Part shown: piece after piece, positions 26,108-35,297 of the stretch | How positions within the stretch are numbered: the first letter of the stretch is position 1 | Layout: the number at the start of each line of letters is the position of its first letter | Source: Saprospirales bacterium | GTDB lineage: Bacteria; Bacteroidota; Bacteroidia; Chitinophagales; Saprospiraceae | Assembly (NCBI GenBank): GCA_016719895.1 | Contig: JADJYG010000011.1 | Coordinates: 77,001 to 141,000 of the forward strand | Reading direction: 5' to 3' | DNA length: 64,000 nt | The notes under the pieces: model-generated | The model's input: only the letters and a program-made list of their open reading frames with translations | Databases searched by the model: none | Told to the model about the DNA's origin: nothing | Position numbers and translations under genes: made by a program

Positions 26108-26998
26108 CTAGCCTTCCAACGCCGCAGCGCCGCCCACAATCTCGCCGAGTTCGGTGGTGATGGCCTCCTGGCGGGCTTTGTTGTAGTTGATGCGCAAGTT
26201 TTTCAACAGATCTTCCGCATTTTCAGTGGCCTTGTCCATCGCGGTCATCCGGGCGCCGTGTTCACTGGCGTGGGTATCGAGCAACGTTTTATGGAACTGC
26301 AATTGCAGGATACTCGGCACCAGGGTTTCGAGCAGTTGTTGCTGATCGGGCTCAAAGATATAGTCGGCGCGTTTTTTCGAAGCGCTTTTCGCCTCCAGCC
26401 TGGCTACTGGCAGCCATTGTTCGACGGTGGGAAACTGCATGGCGGCGTTTTTAAAACGGCCGTAAATAATATCGATCGCGTCGTATTTGCCGCTGGAAAA
26501 CTCATCCATCAACTGGCGGGCCACCGGGCTGGACTGGTCGTATTCCAGGTGGCTGAACAGGCCGATATAATCGGTATTGTATTGCAGGTCGCGGAAACGC
26601 CGGCGAAAATAATCGTAGCCTTTTTTACCGATAAACAGCACCGTTACATTGCCTTCCTGGCGTTGTTTGGCATATTTGGCGTTGATATGCGCCAGGGCTT
26701 CCTTGTTGATATTGGTATTGAAGGCGCCGCACAGGCCGCGGCTGGAGGTCACGACCACGATCAGAACGTTTTTGACTTCGCGAACCTTACCGAAGGAGGT
26801 GGAAGCATCGCTGCCGAGGTTCGACAGGATATTCGACAACATCCGGTTGAGCCGGTCCGAATATGGGCGCACCTGCACAATGGCATTCTGCGCCTTGCGC
26901 AGTTTTGCCGCCGACACCATTTTCATGGCTTTCGTGATCTGTTGCGTCGATATGACTGACTTGATGCGTTCGCGGACTTCTTTTAAACCACCTGGCAT
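26108..26998 (-). CDS. atpG: ATP synthase F1 subunit gamma
   Basis: The 296-residue central shaft subunit of F1. MPGGLKEVRERIKSVISTQQITKAMKMVSAAKLRKAQ is the conserved N-terminal helix and RQEAITTELGEIVGGAAAL is the conserved C-terminal helix. It is the last gene of the operon atpB-E-F-H-A-G, 47 bp after atpA. The beta and epsilon genes (atpD, atpC) are absent here, a split that is usual in Bacteroidota. Its mRNA end contains an 83-bp palindrome. Confidence 0.96.
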   Translation of the reverse strand: MPGGLKEVRERIKSVISTQQITKAMKMVSAAKLRKAQNAIVQVRPYSDRLNRMLSNILSNLGSDASTSFGKVREVKNVLIVVVTSSRGLCGAFNTNINKEALAHINAKYAKQRQEGNVTVLFIGKKGYDYFRRRFRDLQYNTDYIGLFSHLEYDQSSPVARQLMDEFSSGKYDAIDIIYGRFKNAAMQFPTVEQWLPVARLEAKSASKKRADYIFEPDQQQLLETLVPSILQLQFHKTLLDTHASEHGARMTAMDKATENAEDLLKNLRINYNKARQEAITTELGEIVGGAAALEG

Positions 26999-27045
26999 AG
27001 TTGAATTTTTTTAATGCGGTCAATCAGACCGCATTTAAAATCACA

Positions 27046-28632
27046 TTACTTTTTATACTGTCCGGTCAGGCCGGCGGCGAGTTCTTTTACTTTGGCCAGG
27101 CTGGCGTCTTCCAGTTTGCCTTTGCGGAATTCTTCGAGCACGTCGGGCAGCTGTTGTTCCATCTTGAGGAGGAAAATTTCCTCAAACTCGCGCACTTTGT
27201 CGAGGGGAACGTCGCGCAGCAGGTTGTAGGTGCCGAGGTAAATGATCGCTACCTGTTTTTCCACCGGAACCGGGCTGTACTGCGGTTGCTTGAGCACCTC
27301 CACGTTGCGGGCGCCTTTGGCCAGGATCGCCTGTGTGGCAGCATCGAGGTCGGAACCGAATTTGGAGAACGCCTCCAGTTCGCGGTATTGCGCTTGGTCG
27401 AGTTTCAGCGTACCGGCCACTTTTTTCATCGATTTGATCTGGGCGTTACCGCCTACCCGGCTCACGGAGATACCCACGTTGATGGCGGGACGCACGCCGG
27501 AGTTGAACAGCGTGGATTCCAGGAATATCTGGCCATCGGTGATGGAGATCACGTTGGTCGGGATATACGCCGACACGTCGCCTGCCTGCGTTTCGATGAT
27601 CGGAAGGGCGGTAAGGGAGCCGCCGCCTTTTACCAGGCCTGCCTTTACGAGGCTCGGCGGAAGGTCGTTCATAGCGCGCGCTACCTTTTCGTCATCGATG
27701 ACTTTCGCGGCGCGTTCGAGCAAGCGGCTGTGAAGGTAAAACACGTCGCCCGGGTACGCCTCACGGCCCGGTGGGCGGCGCAGCAGCAGCGATACTTCGC
27801 GGTAGGCGACGGCCTGTTTGGACAGGTCGTCGTACACAATGAGGGCCGGCCGGCCGGTATCGCGGAAGAATTCGCCGATGGCGGCGCCGGCAAACGGCGC
27901 GTAGAACTGCAGTGGAGCCGGGTCGGAAGCCGAGGCCGCCACGATCACGGTGTATGCCATGGCGCCGTATTCTTCGAGCGTCCGGGCGACCTGTGCCACC
28001 GTAGAGGCTTTTTGGCCGCAGGCGACGTAAATACAAAAAACCGGCTCGCCCCGATCGTAAAATTCTTTTTGATTGATAATCGTATCGATAGCGATAGCCG
28101 ACTTGCCGGTTTGGCGGTCGCCGATGATCAGCTCGCGTTGGCCGCGGCCGATCGGGATCATGGCGTCGATGGCCTTAACCCCTGTTTGCAGCGGCTCGTT
28201 TACCGGCCGGCGGTAGATCACGCCGGGCGCTTTGCGTTCGAGCGGCATTTCGTATTTTTTACCACCGATCGGTCCCTTGCCGTCGATCGGCTGGCCCAGC
28301 GGGTTGACCACCCGGCCGACGAATTCCTCTCCCACTTCGATGGAGGCAATTTGGCCGGTGCGTTTTACGATCGAGCCTTCGCGGATGCTCTCAGATGAGC
28401 CCATGAGCACCACGCCCACGTTATCTTCTTCGAGGTTCAATACGATGGCGCGCGTGCCATTTTCAAATTCAACGAGTTCGCCGGACTGGGCGCGGTTGAG
28501 GCCATACACACGAGCGATACCGTCGCCAACCTGTAGCACCGAACCGACTTCTTCAAGATTCGTTTCGGCGCCAAAGCCGGACAATTGTTGCTTCAATATT
28601 GCCGAGATTTCTTCCGGTCTGACGTCTGCCAT
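27046..28632 (-). CDS. atpA: ATP synthase F1 subunit alpha
   Basis: The 528-residue regulatory nucleotide-binding subunit. The P-loop is GDRQTGKS (residues 171-178), and PAINVGISVSRVGGNAQ and ALIVYDDLSKQAVAYREVSLLLRRPPGREAYPGDVFYLHSRLLERAAK are the strongly conserved core. The length is slightly above the bacterial norm. It lies between atpH and atpG in the operon. Confidence 0.97.
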   Translation of the reverse strand: MADVRPEEISAILKQQLSGFGAETNLEEVGSVLQVGDGIARVYGLNRAQSGELVEFENGTRAIVLNLEEDNVGVVLMGSSESIREGSIVKRTGQIASIEVGEEFVGRVVNPLGQPIDGKGPIGGKKYEMPLERKAPGVIYRRPVNEPLQTGVKAIDAMIPIGRGQRELIIGDRQTGKSAIAIDTIINQKEFYDRGEPVFCIYVACGQKASTVAQVARTLEEYGAMAYTVIVAASASDPAPLQFYAPFAGAAIGEFFRDTGRPALIVYDDLSKQAVAYREVSLLLRRPPGREAYPGDVFYLHSRLLERAAKVIDDEKVARAMNDLPPSLVKAGLVKGGGSLTALPIIETQAGDVSAYIPTNVISITDGQIFLESTLFNSGVRPAINVGISVSRVGGNAQIKSMKKVAGTLKLDQAQYRELEAFSKFGSDLDAATQAILAKGARNVEVLKQPQYSPVPVEKQVAIIYLGTYNLLRDVPLDKVREFEEIFLLKMEQQLPDVLEEFRKGKLEDASLAKVKELAAGLTGQYKK

Positions 28633-28700
28633 ACTCCCTTATTGAGTTGTGAATGTGTGCGTTAGTGTGTTGTGAATGCGGTATATCCGGGGCTGGGGGC

Positions 28701-29261
28701 TTAAAATTCCTTGATATATTGATTTTTCAAAAAGTCGGCCTTCAATTCTGCCAGTTTGTTGGCCGCGCTGGCGTCATAGCGCTTGTTGTCAAACTCCAGG
28801 ACAAAGCCGCCGATCAGTTTGGGATTTACCTGTACGTCCACATCGAGGTTTTCGGTAGTAACCCCGCTGAGCAGCAATTTTTTGCGGAGGTCGTTCAAAA
28901 CAGCTTCGCTCAGGGGTGTTGCACTGGTTACCCGCACCGTGGTGATGCGTTTGAGGGTTTTGTACTGGTGTACGAATTCGACGGCGATCTCCGGCAAGTA
29001 CATTTCGCGGCCTTTGTTCACCAGAAGGTCCAGGTATGCCAGCGTCAGCCCGTCGATCCGGCCTTGAAAGATGGCGTTGAGAACGGCCATTTTTTTATCG
29101 GCATGAACGATTGGACTTTTCAGCAGCATGTACAAATCCCGGTGTGTCGTTGCCGACTTTAAAGCATTGATGTCGGCATATACGGCCTCGAGCTTGTTTT
29201 GGCTGATGGCCAGTTCCAGCAGCGATTTGGCGTAGCGCGTTGCAATTCGGGTAACGGACAT
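28701..29261 (-). CDS. atpH: ATP synthase F1 subunit delta
   Basis: A 186-residue stator subunit joining F1 to the b subunits. The N-terminal helix bundle (RIATRYAKSLLELAISQNKLE) and the C-terminal DVDVQVNPKLIGGFVLEFDNKRYDAS match OSCP/delta. Its start lies just downstream of a hairpin repeat copy (29270-29322) that separates it from atpF. Confidence 0.94.
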   Translation of the reverse strand: MSVTRIATRYAKSLLELAISQNKLEAVYADINALKSATTHRDLYMLLKSPIVHADKKMAVLNAIFQGRIDGLTLAYLDLLVNKGREMYLPEIAVEFVHQYKTLKRITTVRVTSATPLSEAVLNDLRKKLLLSGVTTENLDVDVQVNPKLIGGFVLEFDNKRYDASAANKLAELKADFLKNQYIKEF

Positions 29262-29269
29262 ATTTTAAC

Positions 29270-29322
29270 GGTGGACGGTGGACGGTGGACGGTGGACCCC
29301 GAGACCTCGGGGGTGGACGGTG
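29270..29322 (-). repeat. Intergenic hairpin repeat, copy 3, in the atp operon
   Basis: On the plus strand four tandem GGTGGAC units precede the CCCCGAG-AC-CTCGGGG palindrome and a final GGTGGACGGT. It sits between the atpF stop and atpH start, inside the operon. Confidence 0.85.
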
Positions 29323-29333
29323 CCGTACTGGAA

Positions 29334-29846
29334 TTAGCTCATGTTGATCTGGTCAACCAGGGTTTTGGCGTAGGCTTCCTGCTCTGGCTTGTTGGCCAGT
29401 TCCTTGAGCAGCACCTTTTCTGCAATTTCGATTGCCAACCGGCCCGCGCTGTTTTTCAACTCGACCAGGGCTGCCATTTTTTGGTTTTCGATATCCTGCA
29501 GGGCGCTCTCCACCTTGCGCTTGTATTCGGTATTGGCGCGCTCCTTGGCTTCAGCGATAATTTCGTCTTTGGCTTCTTTGGCTTCTTTCAGGATATGGGC
29601 GCGTTCTTCGCGGGCTTGTGCCAGCAGTTTTTCGTTTTCCGCCTGGAGATTGGCCATCTCCTCGCGGGCTTTTTTAGCCTGATCGAGGGCATCCTGAATA
29701 TCGTGTTCGCGCTTTTTCAGCGATTCCGCAATGGGTTTGAACGCAAAGCGGCTCATTAAAAACCAGAAGATCAAAAAGATGACGGTTGTCCAGAACAACA
29801 ACCCCGGTTCGGGCTTGATAACTGAAAAATCTCCGAGGAACAACAT
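29334..29846 (-). CDS. atpF: ATP synthase F0 subunit b
   Basis: A 170-residue protein with one N-terminal membrane helix (LLFWTTVIFLIFWFLMSRF) followed by a long charged helix (KKREHDIQDALDQAKKAREEMANLQAENEKLLAQA), the peripheral stalk of ATP synthase. The start MLFLGDFSVIKPEPGLLFW is a typical Bacteroidota AtpF start. It lies between atpE and atpH; the gap to atpE is about 190 bp and contains short repeats of the form GATTTACGATTTG. Confidence 0.95.
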   Translation of the reverse strand: MLFLGDFSVIKPEPGLLFWTTVIFLIFWFLMSRFAFKPIAESLKKREHDIQDALDQAKKAREEMANLQAENEKLLAQAREERAHILKEAKEAKDEIIAEAKERANTEYKRKVESALQDIENQKMAALVELKNSAGRLAIEIAEKVLLKELANKPEQEAYAKTLVDQINMS

Positions 29847-30034
29847 ATTGCGATTTTCGATTTACAATTTACGATTTGCAAGGAATCTGCCTTTGGGATT
29901 TAAGGGATTTGCGATTTATGATTGCCGGCTTCCGATGCGGATGAACGCGCAAATCGTGCCGCATAAACCGTACATCAAGAAATGCCGGGTCATTGCGTCG
30001 CCAACCGCTTCGCGCCGACCCGGGTGATCATTTC

Positions 30035-30244
30035 TTAGCCGGCGGCTTTCACGAAGAAGGCCAATACCATGGCAACCAAGGCGGCGCCCTCCACGAGAGC
30101 GGCCGTCAGGATCATGTTTGCCCGGATATCACCCACTGCTTCAGGCTGACGGGCGATGGCCTCCATCGCCTTACCACCGATTTGACCGATACCGATTCCT
30201 GCGCCAATTACGGCAAGACCGGCACCAAGAGCTGCGTAAGACAT
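30035..30244 (-). CDS. atpE: ATP synthase F0 subunit c
   Basis: A 69-residue two-helix hairpin, the proton-carrying rotor subunit. The loop is GGKAMEAIARQPEAVGDI, and the ion-binding carboxylate is the Glu of ILTAALVEGAALVAM in helix 2. Gln occurs in helix 1 (GIGIGQIGG), but helix 2 has Gly-Ala after the Glu instead of the Ser/Thr usual in sodium-type rings, so proton coupling is the better guess. It follows atpB after a gap containing a hairpin. Confidence 0.95.
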   Translation of the reverse strand: MSYAALGAGLAVIGAGIGIGQIGGKAMEAIARQPEAVGDIRANMILTAALVEGAALVAMVLAFFVKAAG

Positions 30245-30297
30245 TGTATATGAATTAAGTGATCAGTTACAGGTTACAAGGTTCAGGGTTTCAGCGC

Positions 30298-30317
30298 GAC
30301 TCCCGCTTCAGGGAGTC
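30298..30317 (-). promoter_or_regulatory. Hairpin between atpB and atpE
   Basis: GACTCCC and GGGAGTC form a perfect 7-bp stem with a 6-base loop in the 89-bp gap. It may protect or process the mRNA so that subunit c is made in excess; this is inference. Confidence 0.4.
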
Positions 30318-30333
30318 CAAAATATTTTTGCTT

Positions 30334-31665
30334 TTAATGATGCGCTTCTTCGACTGCCGAGCCAAAATACACGGCCGACAGCATGGTGAAGATATATGCC
30401 TGCAGGAATGCGACCAGCAATTCCAGCGTCATCATAAACAACGAAAGCGGAATGGAGGCGACGATCCCCGCAACAGAGCCATTGGTACTTCTGCCGGCAT
30501 CGCCGAAAATAAAGATCAGGCTCACGAAACTCAGGATCACGATGTGGCCTGCGGTGATGTTGGCAAAAAGACGCAACAGCAGGGTGAAGGGTTTCAGGAA
30601 GAGCCCGAGCACTTCGATCGGAGTGATGATCAGTATCTTCAACAAAGCGGGCACACCGGGCATCCAAAGGGTATGCGACCAATAGTGCTTGTTGGCGCTC
30701 AGGTTGGTGATCAGAAAAGTGATTACCGCCAACACCATGGTCACCGAGATATTGCCCGTAACGTTGGCGCTGCCCGGGAAAAACGGGATCTGACCGATCA
30801 GGTTGAGCCCCAGAATAAAGAAAAACACCGCCAGCAGGTACGGCAGGTATTTTTCGTATTTCGGACCGATACTCGGTTTGGCCACTTCGTCGCGGATAAA
30901 CGTCACGAAAGGCTCGATAAAGTTTTGCAAACCTTTGGGCGCCTGGCCCTGCCGGCGAACGGCTGCGCTGGCGGCCGACCGGAACACCAGAAAGAGCAGC
31001 AGGGCCGTCAGCAACATGGTAAACACGTTGCGCGTGATGGAGAAATCGTAAAAATTGGTAATTCCACCGCCCATTATGCCACCGTCGAAGGTGGATTTGG
31101 CCTGGAGCGGTTCGCATTGGCCTTCGATAACGGCATGGTACAGGGTTTTCGACTTGCCGTCGAGCGTCGTGTCCTCGTGTGTGTAGTCGCTAATCTCAAA
31201 CGCACCCTGGGCAAATGCCGGGTTTTCCAGGCGCATGATATTACCATGCAACAACACATAGCCATCTTTACTGCGGGTGCCATTGCCATGGTGGTGCGGG
31301 TGGAAAGCGGCGGTGCTGGTCAGCGTCCAGCCATGCCCCGGGGCATACAGAATACAAGGAAGGTGCAGGTACGTATCGCCCGCCAGGTGGATAGCATTGG
31401 CATCGGCGATGTGGTGGACGGCGTTTTCACCGGCGTTGAATTCCGGCTCGATGCGCACCGAATGGCCGCAAGGATCGGCGTGCCCGGCCGGGTGGCTTTC
31501 CTGACCCGTCGCTTCGGGGTGTTCCTCCGCCGGTCCGGCCGGATGAGCGGGTTGGCCAGACGGGTTTACCGGGTGTTCTCCATGACCGTTCTGGGCAAAA
31601 GCGACCAGGTTCAAGCCACTGAAAATCAATAAAATCCAAAACTTGCGTAAGGCTATCATATCCAC
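30334..31665 (-). CDS. atpB: ATP synthase F0 subunit a with long His-rich N-terminus
   Basis: A 443-residue membrane stator subunit forming the proton channels. The membrane part begins near residue 210; the essential Arg lies in LLLRLFANITAGH. It is preceded by a signal-like start (MDMIALRKFWILLIFSGLNLVAFAQ) and about 180 residues unusually rich in His, Pro and Gly (for example AFHPHHHGNG, EHPEATGQESHPAGH). The block VHHIADANAIH is the His-rich motif seen before the first helix in Bacteroidota AtpB. Long N-termini are known in this phylum, but this one is long and His-dense. It is the first gene of the operon and has a promoter box upstream. Confidence 0.93.
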   Translation of the reverse strand: MDMIALRKFWILLIFSGLNLVAFAQNGHGEHPVNPSGQPAHPAGPAEEHPEATGQESHPAGHADPCGHSVRIEPEFNAGENAVHHIADANAIHLAGDTYLHLPCILYAPGHGWTLTSTAAFHPHHHGNGTRSKDGYVLLHGNIMRLENPAFAQGAFEISDYTHEDTTLDGKSKTLYHAVIEGQCEPLQAKSTFDGGIMGGGITNFYDFSITRNVFTMLLTALLLFLVFRSAASAAVRRQGQAPKGLQNFIEPFVTFIRDEVAKPSIGPKYEKYLPYLLAVFFFILGLNLIGQIPFFPGSANVTGNISVTMVLAVITFLITNLSANKHYWSHTLWMPGVPALLKILIITPIEVLGLFLKPFTLLLRLFANITAGHIVILSFVSLIFIFGDAGRSTNGSVAGIVASIPLSLFMMTLELLVAFLQAYIFTMLSAVYFGSAVEEAHH

Positions 31666-31694
31666 TTCGGGAAAGGCGCTGTTGAAATCGGCGG

Positions 31695-31702
31695 CAAAAG
31701 TA
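31695..31702 (-). promoter_or_regulatory. Predicted -7 box TACTTTTG of the atp operon
   Basis: On the minus strand TACTTTTG lies 30 bases before the atpB ATG at 31665, the usual distance from -7 box to start in this window. Confidence 0.55.
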
Positions 31703-31826
31703 CGACATGGATTCCGTTTTATAAAACCGGGAAAATTATTTTTCCGAAAAAAATGAGGAAAGCGGGCTATTTACAATCGTTCTTCGGAATTTAATTTGGG
31801 CAGCGTCTTTTTAACTTGACGAGGTT

Positions 31827-33326
31827 TTAGTTTTTCACCACCGGCCGCACCCAACTCTGCCCGGCCTGATAAAACCGGACCCAATACAGCCCCGCCGGCA
31901 AAGCCGACACGTCCAATTGATGCCCGGCGGGTTGCCGGACGGTCAAAACGGTCTGCCCAAGGGTATTGCAGAGGTCAATCCGGTCCCAGCCCACACCGCC
32001 CGCATCGCTGAAATACAATGCGGAAGATACGGGGTTGGGGTACACCTGCGGGCCTGGCTTTCCCAGGTTGTGCACCACGGCCTTGCCGCTCAGTTTGCAA
32101 TCCAGGGTGTCCAGACAGCCGTTTTGATCCACTTTTATGAGCCAGCCCCAGGGCTTGATGTCGTCCAGGCGATCGGAGTAGCCGCAGGCGATGATGCTGC
32201 CGCTCGGCAGTTCGACGGCGCCGTACAGGTAGTTTCACAGGCGATGGCGCCCGAAGCCTGGGCGGTATCCAGGCGACTCCAGAGGCTGTCGCCCCCGGTA
32301 CTCATCCGGTACATCCAGCCCGACAGGGTCTTTGGCCCCGAGAGGGTATTGCCCACGGCCATCCACTCGCCGTTTTGGGTGGGGAAGGAGTAGTTGAACC
32401 CATTGAAAAAAGACTGAAACTCACCCACGGGCCTGGACCACACGAGGTTGAAGTTGCTGTCCCGTTTGACGAATTTGGGTTGCCAGTAGTAGGCTTGTTC
32501 GGCTACACGGTATTCGAAATTATAGGTATTGTAATACCAAAAGTTATTAGCGGAACGATGTAGGCCTGTAACAAGATTTTCTTCCATGGAAAACGGCCCT
32601 TCCCAGCTCCATTTCACATTGCCCAGGCTGTCGATGGCAAAGATTTTTGGAGAATTTTTAACCAAAATGGGATTAGTGTTTAATGGAGACCTCGAATGAT
32701 ATCCTACAATTAATTCATTCTCATTAATTTTAAAAAAAGCTATCGACAGAATCATCTCGATTTGATGTGCCATAAGGTTTAACCCAAATAATATCGCCCT
32801 CTTTATTGATTTTCATTATAAAAATATCTCCCTGATTGCTTTGATTGTATTGTCTGCCCGATATATAAAAATATTCATTAACCTCTATAATATATTTCAA
32901 TGACCATCCAAAATAAGCCATATTGGGATATTCATATATCTTATTTATCACTTCATTATTGTCAATAATAATTAACACATCGTTTCCAGACCGAACGGCT
33001 AGCAATGCAAAACCAAGATTGTTATTTAATTTAATAATGCTAGCGGTTATATAGGTGCTATACTCAAGAACGCTATCATTATAAATATGGTAGTCTATCA
33101 CATTGCCATTTGTGTCTACTCGCGCAAACAATAAACCCTGTTTGTGCAAATTCACTTCATCGCTGTAGGCAAGGCCGTACAAAGCAAGCGTGTCCCCGCC
33201 GGCCCAGGTACAATTAAGGAATATTGCCAATGATTCATCCAAATCGTATTTTTTATTGAAACCCTCCTGGCAAAAAATCTGGGTGGTAAAAAAAACAATG
33301 GCGTAAAACATTAATCTGTGGCGCAT
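31827..33326 (-). pseudogene. T9SS cargo gene broken by two frameshifts
   Basis: Three frames join into one protein. It begins MRHRLMFYAIVFFTTQIFCQEG (signal peptide, ATG at 33326), continues through beta-propeller-like repeats (GDIFIMKINKEGDIIWVKPYG) and ends in a type A sorting domain (YPNPVSSALYFSDAGG..IDLCNTLGQTVLTVRQP..LPAGLYWVRFYQ). The first break is in an A7 run at 32732-32738, where one A less would join DSVDSFF to KINENEL. The second is near 32230, where one added base joins the frame to LYGAVELPSG. The 5' half is AT-rich. Decay or assembly error in homopolymers could both explain it. Confidence 0.72.
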
Positions 33327-33380
33327 AACAACCGGTTTTGAAAAGTGCTCATTTTTCCCTTTCTTCACACGTATACCGGT

Positions 33381-33505
33381 TATACCCGGCGGAAAGTGCT
33401 TTGCGAAAGTGCTGATCCCGCGCACATTGTCGGCGTGACTGCGAGTCACGCCGACAATAGACCAATTGCTTCCACTTTTTCGCAAACCACTTTCCGCTGG
33501 GTATA
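33381..33505. mobile_element. 121-bp palindromic element, copy B, in a stop codon
   Basis: Identical to copy A, flanked by TA duplicates. It lies at the end of the 33504-35310 pseudogene: with the element removed and one TA kept, the minus-strand reading becomes ..CATAAATAA, that is GKIVLHK followed by stop. With the element, translation continues 19 residues (YTQRKVVCEKVEAIGLLSA) into it. Confidence 0.82.
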
Positions 33506-34106
33506 TTTATGCAAAACGATCTTACCCCTTTCCAGCAGGGCGCCATTGTTGATCAGCGCATAAAAATATATCCCGCCGGAATGGCCGCTCGAATCCCAGT
33601 GAATACTGACGTCAGCCGGGATAACAGGAAATTGGGCTACCGTATTCCCCAAAATGCCAACTATCCGCAGGTATCTCTGCGCCTCTGCACTTGGTGAATC
33701 AACATTAATAAGTACGAAATTCGAAGCAGGGTTAGGATAGACCTGTACTTGGTGCATCCGATCGTAAGGGGCTGTATTTTCCCCGGATTGGGCTGCCGGG
33801 CCACTTCTTTCCTGCACCTCATCCAGGATATAATCCGGCGGGAAATATTCGCCGTTTACCGATAATATATTTTTAGCCCACCTCGCCGCGTGGCCGTCAG
33901 TTTCAACAAAGTCATAAAGCGAATCGAGAGTCGCCTGGTTCAGGTTATACACATTTTTCCCGGCCATCAGTTCGGCGATGGCGCTGAAGCTCTCCAGGTC
34001 ATTTTCTTGTTCCGGACTTAAAGTAAAGTGTGTTGCAGCATCCGAGAGGGTTTGCTGAGTTGCTTGCGCATTGCCGGCAGCCAGTTGGGATTTGGCCAGC
34101 CAAAGA

Positions 34107-34371
34107 TATACCCGGCGGAAAGTGCTTTGCGAAAGTGCTGATCCCGCGCCAAACTACTGGACATTTTTTCACCGCCAAGACGCCAAGACGCGGAGCAACT
34201 TGTAAATGATTGACTCAGATGAGATTAATTTCTTCGCGTCTTTGCGCCTTGGCGGTAAAATTGAAAATGTCCAGTAGTATGTCCCGCGCACATTGTCGGC
34301 GTGACTCGCAGTCACGCCGACAATAGACCAATTGCTTCCACTTTTTCGCAAACCACTTTCCGCTGGGTATA
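34107..34371. mobile_element. 121-bp palindromic element, copy C, interrupted
   Basis: Same termini as copies A and B, flanked by TA duplicates, but split after CCCGCGC by a 132-bp insert. The central loop is CGC instead of GCG. Confidence 0.82.
34150..34281. mobile_element. 132-bp miniature element nested in copy C
   Basis: Flanked by TCCCGCGC at 34142-34149 and again at 34282-34289, an 8-bp target duplication of sequence present once in copies A and B. Terminal inverted repeats are CAAACTACTGGACATTTT at the left and CATACTACTGGACATTTT read from the right, followed on both sides by ACCGCCAAG-type sequence. No coding capacity. An 8-bp duplication fits several insertion sequence families; the donor is unknown. 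Confidence 0.82.
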
Positions 34372-35297
34372 ACTTTCCAGCGTATTGAGGTTTTTGATCC
34401 ACGCGTGCAGCGTATCCAGGTCGAAACTCAAAGTATCGTACAACTCGTGCAGGATCACCATTTGGGCGCTTTCATCCATGCGGAGCCGGTAGTAATCCAG
34501 CGCCAGCTCTTCCTGTTCGGTCGGAGAGGCGGCATACTCCACGTAGAGGCTTTCGTAAACGGTTTTATTCAGGTAGTATTCAATTTTGGCTTGCTCTAAT
34601 TCTGTCTCATCCAGGCAACGAGGATCGCAGATCGTGCTTTCGCATGGGTTATCATGCTCACTAGCGAATTTGACAATATTGCCTTCAAGTACTTGTGGGT
34701 CTTGGTTCTGGTCATATATATAAAAATGATACCTAACCTTTCGTGTTACATTCGTATCTGGTTGCTGGATAAAACATGAATAATCCGTTGCGATTTGGGA
34801 AAAGCGGTTGCCGGCAGAAATAAACTCATTAGGATTAATTGAATGCCCTTGCAAACTTTTGATATATCCCGCTAATACAGAAAAGTCCCGCCAGGTGACG
34901 TCGTAATTTTCATTGCATTCGTACAGTAATCCAGTGGACGGCCAAAACCCGTTTATTCCATTCGACAGGTTCCCGATGCTGATTCCACTAAAGGTATTTT
35001 TCCGGATCACCGTATTTCCTTCGCCGATGTGCAGGGCCATGATGCCGATCGTGGTAATGTCCGGATCATTCCCGATCTTGGTGAACTGGTTCTCCTGGCA
35101 GGTGAACACCGGGGTGCTTGACTCCAAAATAACGCCCACCTGGGGTTGTGTGGCGGTATTGGCCAGGGGGTTCTCCGTGATTTTCATGATAACATCCGAC
35201 GGCACAATTCCCAGGTTAAAGGTGTTTTGGATAAGTGTTGGCCCAGGTACAGCAGTGCTGCGTATACCCACAAAACAATTGGTAAACGCAGAGGCTT

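Noticed and set aside
30035..30244. Sodium-driven ATP synthase, suggested by Gln in helix 1 of subunit c
   Set aside because: The Glu in helix 2 is followed by Gly-Ala rather than the Ser/Thr usual in sodium-binding rings.
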